NCBI GenBank assembly: GCA_031267485.1
Contig: JAIRYY010000143.1
Coordinates: 1 to 5,654, forward strand
DNA: 5,654 bases
DNA from: Tannerella sp.
GTDB taxonomy: Bacteria > Bacteroidota > Bacteroidia > Bacteroidales > Tannerellaceae
Direction of reading: 5' to 3'
Below are positions 1-4,490 of the stretch, piece after piece. The position numbers and the translations under genes are program-made. The notes under the pieces were generated by a model. That model was not told the origin of the DNA. It was given only the letters and a program-made list of their open reading frames with translations, and ran no database searches. Position 1 is the stretch's first letter; each line of letters starts with the position of its first letter.

Positions 1-46
1 AAGGGCGCACACAAAAAGGCGAAGGGCGCACACAGAGGTGCGCCCC
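1..46. repeat. 21-nt tandem repeat with GC-rich hairpin
   Basis: The 13-mer AAGGGCGCACACA occurs at 1-13 and again at 22-34, giving a 21-nt period. The second copy also forms an 8-bp perfect stem: GGGCGCAC at 24-31 pairs with GTGCGCCC at 38-45 around a 6-nt loop. No T-run follows, so an intrinsic terminator is not supported. It resembles dispersed intergenic palindromes seen in Bacteroidetes genomes (family recollection, not tested). The repeat may extend to the left of the window. Confidence 0.7.
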
Positions 47-47
47 T

Positions 48-68
48 ACCATTAATCATTAATCATTA
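48..68. repeat. ATTAATC heptad tract
   Basis: From 51 the sequence reads ATTAATC, ATTAATC, ATTA, which is a period-7 tandem repeat preceded by ACC. The same opening, ACCATTAATCATTAAT, recurs at 4320-4335, and a variant heptad tract precedes lpxB at 4452-4490. Its role is unknown. It lies in the leader region of the defence cassette. Confidence 0.65.
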
Positions 69-144
69 GAATTGTGGCCAGACATTGAAACGGATAATGA
101 AAAAACGTACTCAACAACAACTATGCAAATTGAAAAAAAAATAG

Positions 145-152
145 TACTTTTG
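145..152 (+). promoter_or_regulatory. possible Bacteroidetes -7 promoter element
   Basis: TACTTTTG at 145-152 matches the Bacteroidetes sigma-ABfr -7 consensus TAnnTTTG exactly. Transcription from it would begin near 159 and give a very short leader to the ATG at 168, which supports that start over the ATG at 123. No convincing -33 TTTG box is visible at the usual distance (the nearest TTG, at 130-132, is too close). The match could be chance in AT-rich DNA. Confidence 0.3.
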
Positions 153-167
153 CTCGAAAAAAATAAC

Positions 168-1406
168 ATGGAAAAGTGGATTAAGAATATAGCAGGCGTT
201 ATCCCTCATACAAACAAAAATGTCAACATTGAATTGGAGGGGAGAAATCTCATTGTAACCGGTGCGAATGGAGCCGGTAAAACTTCGTTTTTAAGAGCGG
301 TTTACGAAAAAACGGACTTGCTTATTGCGAAAAAGAAAGGCGCTGATTTGCTACAAATAGAGAAGAGCTTGAAGATGCATCAAGACGATCTTAATAGAAC
401 ACAAAAAGGGACTACCGCTTTTGATAATGTGGCAGGACAAGTAAAATATTACGAATCTCAATTGAATACCATTAAAGAAGGTTTGCAGGTCGCCATTCCC
501 GATAACATTAATTTCTCCGCCTTATATGATGATAGAAAAGCCATCATCCGTTTTTTTGAAGAAAAACGCTTATCCGAAATCACGCAACCTTCGGAAGCAA
601 AAGCGGTATCGCAGGAGGAAGAAGATGCAAAAAAACAGCAGCCTTCGCAGAAACATGCGAATAAGTTTGAGCAGCATCTGGTGAACTTAACGAGCAGAAA
701 ATCACTTGCCATTACAAATGATAATAATCAGGCCCTGGCAGACCGGATTGATTCATGGTTTAATGATTTTGAAAAAAGTTTGAAGATACTTTTCGAAGAC
801 GATAGCATCACGTTAAGATTCGATTCGGATAATTTCAGATTTTCCATCTGCCGGGACAACAATCCGCCATTCTCCTTTCAAACGCTGTCGGCAGGCTATA
901 GAGCCATTTTTGATATTTATGCGGAACTCATCATGCATACGGAATATTTCAAGGTAATGCCAACCGACCTGACCGGCGTTGTTTTTATTGATGAAATAGA
1001 CTCTCATTTACACGTATCCCTTCAACGCCTCATCCTACCCTTCTTTGTCAACTCTTTCCCCAAAATACAATTTGTAGTAACAACACATTCCCCTTTTGTC
1101 TTGATGTCGACGCCGGATACGGTTGTTTTCGATTTGGGCAAAAATGAACCGATTACCGAGGATTTGTCTTATTACACCTATTCGGCAATTATGAAAGGCC
1201 TGTGGGATGTAAAACCCATTTCCCTAAAATTGGAGAACTCTATTAAAGAAATCGCTCAAATAATTAATTCGGAACAAAAAGACCTGGACAGATTACAGCA
1301 ATTAATTAACTGTATCAAAGGTCGTGAAGATGTGTTGGACAGCGAATCCAAAGCATTTTACCGGTTAGGGCTGGAGGCCATGGAAGAAGGAGGGCGCAAT
1401 GTTTAA
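168..1406 (+). CDS. ptuA: Septu-type AAA/ABC ATPase, PtuA-like
   Basis: This is an OLD/RecF-like ABC ATPase of 412 aa, predicted to be the sensor/ATPase subunit of a Septu-type anti-phage pair. Residues count from the ATG at 168. Walker A GANGAGKT is at 32-39. A charged, partly coiled-coil insertion spans about 55-200, including a Q/E/K-rich stretch near 141-168. The ABC signature-like LSAGYRA is at 240-246, Walker B VVFIDEID at 271-278 followed by SHLH, and the switch histidine in TTHSPF at 305-310. All motifs needed for ATP binding and hydrolysis look intact. In characterised Septu systems PtuA assembles with PtuB and nucleotide binding restrains the nuclease. That mechanism is inferred here from family. 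The frame is open back to a TTG at 72 and an ATG at 123; 168 is chosen because the residues starting MEKWIKNI fit the usual start close before the first beta-strand of such ATPases. The gene is AT-rich compared with those downstream. Other OLD-family ATPase plus nuclease pairs are the main alternative. Confidence 0.85.
   Translation: MEKWIKNIAGVIPHTNKNVNIELEGRNLIVTGANGAGKTSFLRAVYEKTDLLIAKKKGADLLQIEKSLKMHQDDLNRTQKGTTAFDNVAGQVKYYESQLNTIKEGLQVAIPDNINFSALYDDRKAIIRFFEEKRLSEITQPSEAKAVSQEEEDAKKQQPSQKHANKFEQHLVNLTSRKSLAITNDNNQALADRIDSWFNDFEKSLKILFEDDSITLRFDSDNFRFSICRDNNPPFSFQTLSAGYRAIFDIYAELIMHTEYFKVMPTDLTGVVFIDEIDSHLHVSLQRLILPFFVNSFPKIQFVVTTHSPFVLMSTPDTVVFDLGKNEPITEDLSYYTYSAIMKGLWDVKPISLKLENSIKEIAQIINSEQKDLDRLQQLINCIKGREDVLDSESKAFYRLGLEAMEEGGRNV
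1387..1393 (+). promoter_or_regulatory. strong Shine-Dalgarno for the HNH gene
   Basis: AAGGAGG lies 5 nt before the ATG at 1399, inside the end of the ATPase gene. It is a perfect anti-16S match, which is uncommon in Bacteroidetes where translation relies little on Shine-Dalgarno pairing. It fixes the nuclease start and fits coupled translation across the 8-nt gene overlap. Confidence 0.7.
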
Positions 1407-2049
1407 TGTTATCCGCCCGCAACCGGGCCCCGACTGTTCCAAAGATTATCGAACGGAAGAAACTGTAAAAGCATTAAAAACCATGTTTTACGGAAAATGC
1501 TATTTGTGCGAAGATGAAGTAAGAGACCCTGTAGTTGAACATTTTATCGCACATAAGGGCAATGACAGTTTAAAATACGATTGGAATAATCTGTTTTATA
1601 CCTGTCCGAGATGCAACAGCATCAAAGAAACAAATATCGACAATAAGAATCTTGCCATTCATGACTGTTGCGATGCTTCGACAGATGTTTCCCGTGCAGT
1701 GAAATGCCTGTGTCCGAGTGTCCCAAATCATGATGTTGTTGTGAAAGCGCAGGATATTTCGGACAAAACAGGAAATACCGCCGTTTTATTAAACCGTTGT
1801 TATAACGAAGATAATACAGGTATTCGGGGAATCTCAAAAGAAGCATTACACGAAAAATTATTTGGCTGTTATTGCAAATTCATAGATGACCGGAGAGTAT
1901 TGAAATCAAGAGACACTTTACAATCAGAAAAAGACAAAGCTTTGGAACACCTGAAAAAAATGACGGAGCCATCATATCCTTTTTCCGTATTTTGGGAATG
2001 GCATATTTGGAGCGATGCATTTTTGAGATTGTATTTAAATGTGAATTAA
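1399..2049 (+). CDS. ptuB: Septu-type HNH endonuclease, PtuB-like
   Basis: This 216-aa HNH-family nuclease is the predicted DNA-cutting effector of the cassette. The HNH/zinc core is clear: CYLC (C34, C37), then VEHF with the first catalytic His at H48, WNNL at 62-65 giving the central Asn, and CPRCN (C69, C72, N73) followed by K76. This C-x2-C ... EHF ... WNNL ... C-x2-CN-x2-K layout is that of PtuB and retron-associated HNH proteins (TIGR02646-like). The second half has conserved-looking features, CLCP near 103-106, LLNRCYN at 130-136 and the tail YPFSVFWEWHIW at 193-204, but no second known domain is recognised. Twelve cysteines are present, more than the four needed for the HNH zinc site. 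The start overlaps the ATPase end by 8 nt, so the two are co-transcribed and probably translationally coupled. AT-rich composition is shared with the ATPase. It is probably toxic when unregulated and held in check by the ATPase (inference from family). Confidence 0.85.
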   Translation: MFNVIRPQPGPDCSKDYRTEETVKALKTMFYGKCYLCEDEVRDPVVEHFIAHKGNDSLKYDWNNLFYTCPRCNSIKETNIDNKNLAIHDCCDASTDVSRAVKCLCPSVPNHDVVVKAQDISDKTGNTAVLLNRCYNEDNTGIRGISKEALHEKLFGCYCKFIDDRRVLKSRDTLQSEKDKALEHLKKMTEPSYPFSVFWEWHIWSDAFLRLYLNVN

Positions 2050-2065
2050 AGGCTGCACATCAAAT

Positions 2066-2354
2066 GCGGGTGGCAGGGAGGAAATCAAGATCACACACGC
2101 CTCCTACTCCACCCGTACCCCTTATGGTATCATGGCAGTTCCGTCACGCGGGATTCAGTCTGCAGGCCGTCATCCCGGCAGGCAGTAACGCCACGGTATA
2201 TATCCCGTGCAGTCCCGACGCCGGCATAACGGAAAGCGGTACGCCCCTCCCGGCAGGAACGGGCGAAGCCGGAGACCTGACCGACAAAGGCTGGAAAGAC
2301 GGATACCGGATACTTGACGTCGCCTCGGGTACCTGGCGTTTTGACGCACGGTGA
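2066..2354 (+). pseudogene. C-terminal remnant of a GH78 alpha-L-rhamnosidase
   Basis: The residues match the C-terminal beta-sandwich tail of bacterial alpha-L-rhamnosidases (GH78, Bac_rhamnosid_C type), which hydrolyse terminal rhamnose from plant or microbial glycans. One frame gives ITHASYSTRTPYG (2090-2128). The frame then shifts, and the next gives VSWQFRHAGFSLQAV, then IPAGSNATVYIPC, ITESG and SGTWRFDAR, ending at the TGA at 2352-2354. In the family the stretch after TPYG runs directly into S-x-W, so the frame change at about 2126-2130 is a genuine frameshift. The first frame hits a stop at 2186. Only about 95 residues of a protein normally over 700 aa remain, with no catalytic domain, so it is non-functional. 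The left edge is uncertain. It starts right after the HNH stop, and the GC-richer composition contrasts with the defence genes. Confidence 0.75.
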
Positions 2355-2395
2355 AAATAATGCTCTTTTGAAAAGTTCCCATACTTACGTCTGTC

Positions 2396-2426
2396 AGGAG
2401 GCGACTTTATGAAATATAATCCCTGA
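2396..2426 (+). other. five-codon ORF with strong Shine-Dalgarno
   Basis: AGGAGG at 2396-2401 is followed, 7 nt on, by ATG AAA TAT AAT CCC TGA at 2409-2426, encoding MKYNP. It could be the relic of a start region whose gene decayed with the rhamnosidase, a leader peptide, or chance. It lies upstream of the promoter-like motif at 2437-2461, so it would not be on a transcript begun there. The rest of 2355-2486 holds nothing else recognisable. Confidence 0.2.
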
Positions 2427-2436
2427 ATCGCTGTTT

Positions 2437-2461
2437 TTTGTTCGGATTTTATTTATCTTTA
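2437..2461 (+). promoter_or_regulatory. possible promoter of the acyltransferase operon
   Basis: TTTG at 2437-2440 and TATCTTTA at 2454-2461 resemble the Bacteroidetes -33 (TTTG) and -7 (TAnnTTTG) boxes. The -7 box differs only at its last base. The 13-nt spacer is shorter than the usual 17-23 nt, so the pairing is weak. Transcription would begin about 20 nt before the ATG at 2487, and a purine-rich AAGGAA (2477-2482) sits just upstream of that start. Confidence 0.35.
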
Positions 2462-2486
2462 CGCGCTTTTTTAGATAAGGAATATT

Positions 2487-2783
2487 ATGGCAAAACGTAG
2501 AGATTTGAAGAAAACTATTGAATATCTGTCCGGTGAATTGATAACGCAGACCCTGCTTTATTCGTTGCGGCCGGAAGCGGAGAGGAAGAAAATCGGGCAG
2601 ATTATCGCCCGTATATGCGACATGAATGATGAATACAGGCGTCGCACAGGGAGTCCGTCGGCGCAGGCGGATCGGAAATCGACCCGGCGGTATTATGCGA
2701 AGTTGCGTGAAGACGTCAACACGGAGGCTGACCGGATTTATGGGGAACTGATGTTGTTGAATAAGGAAAATTCGAGGAATTGA
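2487..2783 (+). CDS. conserved small helical protein of unknown function
   Basis: The protein has 98 aa and I recognise no named domain. It is highly charged, rich in Arg, Lys and Glu, and predicted mostly alpha-helical, with no signal peptide or membrane segment, so cytosolic. It opens with MAKRRDLKK, has a hydrophobic patch ELITQTLLYSL at 17-27, and carries a second helix pair towards the end. Similar small proteins, to my recollection, sit before the same acyltransferase in other Bacteroidales, suggesting a shared operon, but no function is known to me. The ATG at 2487 is supported by the purine-rich AAGGAA upstream. Its stop codon overlaps the TTG start of the next gene in the sequence ATTGA. 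Confidence 0.75.
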   Translation: MAKRRDLKKTIEYLSGELITQTLLYSLRPEAERKKIGQIIARICDMNDEYRRRTGSPSAQADRKSTRRYYAKLREDVNTEADRIYGELMLLNKENSRN

Positions 2784-3346
2784 AGATAAAGCGCAGGTTG
2801 TGCAGGTGGATTCTGCATTTGTTCGGCTGGACGGTGGGTCCTGACGGCGGCGATATTTCCAAATCCGTTATATGTGTCGCGCCTCATACGAGTAATCTTG
2901 ACTTGACGCTGGGGAAACTCTTTTACAATGCACTGGGAAAAAAATCCAAGTTTCTCATGAAGAAGGAATGGTTCTTTTTTCCCCTTAATATCATATTCAA
3001 GAGCATGGGGGGGATACCCGTCAACCGCGACAGGTCGTCGTCCACGACGGAACAGATTGCCGGGGAATTTGCCGGGCGCGATACTTTTCATATCGCGATA
3101 ACCCCGGAGGGAACACGCAAGAGAGCGAGGGAATGGAAAAAGGGATTTTATTACATTGCGCTGAAAGCCGGCGTCCCCATTCAGGTCGCGTATATTGATT
3201 ACGGGAAAAAGGAGGTCGGCATAAAGGCGGCATTTTATCCTACGGGGAATGTGGAGGGGGATATCCTTGCCATCCGTTCGATGTATAACGGGATAAAAGG
3301 ATGTCATGACAAGAATTTTGTGGAGAGTCAGATAACTTTAAAATAG
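2780..3346 (+). CDS. 1-acyl-sn-glycerol-3-phosphate acyltransferase family protein
   Basis: This 188-aa PlsC/LPLAT-superfamily acyltransferase is predicted to move a fatty acyl chain to a lysophospholipid or similar acceptor at the inner face of the cytoplasmic membrane. The block I HX4D motif is H36-TSNL-D41, with His as catalytic base. Block II is GGIPVNRDRS at 77-86 with the phosphate-binding Arg, block III is TPEGTRKR at 108-115, and block IV is GVPIQVAYID at 131-140. All four are intact. The protein is shorter than classical PlsC (about 240 aa), with no clear N-terminal membrane helix beyond WILHLFGW at 10-17, so the exact acceptor is uncertain and no symbol is given. The frame has a stop at 2762-2764 and no ATG before the catalytic motif, so the TTG at 2780 (or a TTG at 2798) must start it. 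The 4-nt overlap with the upstream stop and GAGGAA just before indicate translational coupling. Confidence 0.85.
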   Translation: MKIKRRLCRWILHLFGWTVGPDGGDISKSVICVAPHTSNLDLTLGKLFYNALGKKSKFLMKKEWFFFPLNIIFKSMGGIPVNRDRSSSTTEQIAGEFAGRDTFHIAITPEGTRKRAREWKKGFYYIALKAGVPIQVAYIDYGKKEVGIKAAFYPTGNVEGDILAIRSMYNGIKGCHDKNFVESQITLK

Positions 3347-3352
3347 AGCATT

Positions 3353-4144
3353 ATGGAAGATTACAGTTCTTTACGTATCAGCATGGTACAGTCCCATATC
3401 GTTTGGGAAGACGTGGATGAGAATATTGGTTACTACGGCGAACTGCTGCGCCGCCTGAAAAGGAAAACCGACCTGGCCGTACTGCCGGAGTTGTTTACTA
3501 CCGGGCTGTCGACGCGGACGGAGGACCTGGCCGAACCGAACGGCGGGAAAACGATTGCCGCCATGAAAAGGTATGCGCGGGATTACGAAATTGCCGTCAC
3601 GGGCAGTTTTATGGCGGCAGACGGCGGGCGGTATTTTAACCGCGCGTTTTTCATCACCCCCGACGGACAGGAGTTTTATTACGACAAACGGCATTTGTTC
3701 GGTATGGCCGGCGAGGACAGGTATTTTTCGCGGGGGACGAGCCGTCAGATCGTCGACTACCGGGGATGGAAAATCTGCCTGATGGTCTGCTACGACCTGC
3801 GTTTCCCGGTCTGGAGCCGCAATGTGAACAATGAGTACGATGTGCTGATCTATGTGGCCAACTGGGCCGAATCGCGCAGGAAAGTGTGGAAAGCGCTGCT
3901 TCAGGCGAGGGCGATAGAGAATATGTGCTACGTCTGCGGCGTAAACCGTATCGGCGTCGACGCGCATGAATTTAAGTACCATGGCGGCTCGCTGATCTAT
4001 TCTCCGAAAGGAAAGAAAATGTTTGCCGCCGGCGAGAAAGAGGCGATAACAGTCACGGGAACCGTAAAACGCGCCGACCTCGACAGTCTGCGCGCCAAAT
4101 TCCCGGTCTGGATGGACGCCGACGAATTTGAATTGAAAATATAG
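3353..4144 (+). CDS. omega-amidase (YafV/NIT2-type), carbon-nitrogen hydrolase
   Basis: This 263-aa nitrilase-superfamily enzyme has the Glu-Lys-Cys triad intact: E46 in LPELF, K112 in YDKRHLF, and nucleophile C146 in VCYDLRFPVWSRN. The motifs GSF near 84-86, YVANWAESR and ARAIEN, and the full length, match the YafV/NIT2 omega-amidase subgroup. Members deamidate 2-oxoglutaramate and the methionine-salvage-related 2-oxosuccinamate or 2-oxo-4-methylthiobutyrate amidation products, a metabolite-repair role. There is no signal peptide, so it is cytosolic. The ATG lies 6 nt after the acyltransferase stop, so the two are almost certainly co-transcribed, although no functional link is evident. No Shine-Dalgarno sequence is visible, as is usual in Bacteroidetes. 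Codon use is GC-rich like lpxB and unlike the defence pair. Substrate choice within the superfamily is inferred from motif resemblance only. Confidence 0.88.
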   Translation: MEDYSSLRISMVQSHIVWEDVDENIGYYGELLRRLKRKTDLAVLPELFTTGLSTRTEDLAEPNGGKTIAAMKRYARDYEIAVTGSFMAADGGRYFNRAFFITPDGQEFYYDKRHLFGMAGEDRYFSRGTSRQIVDYRGWKICLMVCYDLRFPVWSRNVNNEYDVLIYVANWAESRRKVWKALLQARAIENMCYVCGVNRIGVDAHEFKYHGGSLIYSPKGKKMFAAGEKEAITVTGTVKRADLDSLRAKFPVWMDADEFELKI

Positions 4145-4159
4145 ATGCGGAAATTCATA

Positions 4160-4198
4160 CTCGCAATGACGGAGCGGGCGCTGCGTCCGCAATGACGG
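4160..4198. repeat. palindromic repeat related to the downstream MITE-like element
   Basis: GCAATGACGG occurs at 4163-4172 and 4189-4198, flanking a near-perfect palindrome: GCGGGCGC at 4174-4181 and GCGTCCGC at 4183-4190 pair at 7 of 8 positions, with a G-U possible at the eighth. The 19 nt at 4160-4178 are the exact reverse complement of 4353-4371 inside the MITE-like element, so this is probably a partial, inverted copy of the same repeat family. Confidence 0.6.
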
Positions 4199-4216
4199 TG
4201 AAAAGCAATGCACACA

Positions 4217-4275
4217 GGCGCGGACTTGCAGCCCGCGCCGTTCCATGTTCGATACTGGCACGGGCTGCAGGCCCG
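4217..4275. repeat. pair of GC-rich REP-like hairpins
   Basis: GGCGCGG at 4217-4223 pairs with CCGCGCC at 4233-4239 (9-nt loop). CGGGC at 4261-4265 pairs with GCCCG at 4271-4275 (5-nt loop). The two units resemble each other in opposite orientation: the reverse complement of 4220-4238 matches the sequence around 4260-4277 at most positions. They look like two inverted copies of one REP-like palindrome. Without a T-run they are weak terminator candidates. Confidence 0.55.
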
Positions 4276-4319
4276 CGACGGCGGGATTAATCAACAGGGG
4301 CATCCCATATTAATCACCG

Positions 4320-4337
4320 ACCATTAATCATTAATGG
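4320..4337. repeat. 17-nt perfect dyad of the ATTAATC family
   Basis: CCATTAATCATTAATGG at 4321-4337 is perfectly symmetric about one central C, with 8-nt arms. ACCATTAATCATTAAT is shared exactly with 48-63. Its last bases abut the left end of the MITE-like element, so the symmetry could be partly accidental from that junction. Confidence 0.6.
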
Positions 4338-4442
4338 GGCTGTCTCAAAAGTCCCGCTCCGTCATTGCGAGGAACGAAGCAATCCCTGCGTATATCGGTT
4401 CCTCCTCGCTGGTGACGACGGGATTCGGCTTTTGAGACAGCC
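4338..4442. mobile_element. MITE-like hairpin element, about 105 nt
   Basis: The ends are a 14-bp perfect inverted repeat: GGCTGTCTCAAAAG at 4338-4351 and CTTTTGAGACAGCC at 4429-4442. The arms continue to pair imperfectly inward (TCCCG with CGGGA, CGTCA with TGACG, GCGAG with CTCGC, GGAAC with GTTCC at 4398-4402) around a loop of about 22 nt. The whole unit can therefore fold into one long hairpin. GGCTGTCTCAAAA-type termini are familiar from insertion sequences, so a transposase in trans is plausible. No coding capacity is present and I see no clean target-site duplication, so age and parent element are unknown. The inner ATTGCGAGGAACGAAGCAATC is a common dispersed repeat core in bacterial genomes (recollection). 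Confidence 0.6.
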
Positions 4443-4451
4443 ACCTGCCGG

Positions 4452-4490
4452 CCATTAATCACTAATCACTAATTCACTAATCACTAATAA
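4452..4490. repeat. TCACTAA heptad tract just before lpxB
   Basis: After CCATTAA come four copies of TCACTAA, at 4459-4465, 4466-4472, 4474-4480 and 4481-4487, with one extra T between the second and third. The tract ends directly at the lpxB ATG, so it forms the leader and ribosome-entry region. An A/T-rich, weakly structured leader suits Bacteroidetes translation starts. Any regulatory role, such as slippage-prone copy number, is inference. Confidence 0.65.

Larger units (their letters stand above)
4145..4490. other. 346-nt gene-free, repeat-filled intergenic region
   Basis: No convincing ORF or RNA gene was found on either strand. The region is a mosaic of repeats, listed separately: palindromic GC-rich units (4160-4198 and 4217-4275), a 17-nt AT-rich dyad (4321-4337), a MITE-like hairpin element (4338-4442) and a heptad tract (4452-4490). 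A terminator for the omega-amidase operon and a promoter for lpxB should lie here. No hairpin is followed by a T-run and no clear -33/-7 pair was seen. Confidence 0.7.

Noticed and set aside
24..46. Intrinsic terminator from the hairpin at 24-45
   Set aside because: The stem is followed by CTACCATTAATC and not a T-run on either reading, so termination is not supported.
1..167. Possible retron non-coding RNA or other defence RNA upstream of the ATPase
   Set aside because: Only one 8-bp hairpin within a short tandem repeat is seen. There is no long msr/msd-like inverted repeat pair and no reverse transcriptase in the window.
1992..2354. A 120-aa open frame starting inside the HNH gene and running through the rhamnosidase scrap
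   Set aside because: The first part is an out-of-frame reading of the HNH C-terminus. Only the residues after about 2130 resemble a real protein (GH78 tail), so it is treated as a pseudogene remnant, not a fusion gene.
2415..2420. TATAAT, a classic sigma-70 -10 box
   Set aside because: Bacteroidetes housekeeping promoters use a TAnnTTTG -7 box, and no matching upstream -35 element is seen. The hexamer falls within the five-codon ORF.
2738..3307. Minus-strand open frame of 189 aa opposite the acyltransferase
   Set aside because: It is antisense to an intact PlsC-family gene and has no motif of its own.
3371..4303. Long open frame (310 aa) on the minus strand
   Set aside because: It lies antisense to the omega-amidase, which has a complete catalytic triad. 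The minus-strand residues are Arg/Pro/His-rich with no motif, typical of a GC-rich shadow.
4459..4490. CRISPR-like array from the regular TCACTAA units
   Set aside because: The units are 7 nt with no unique spacers between them, so this is a simple tandem repeat.
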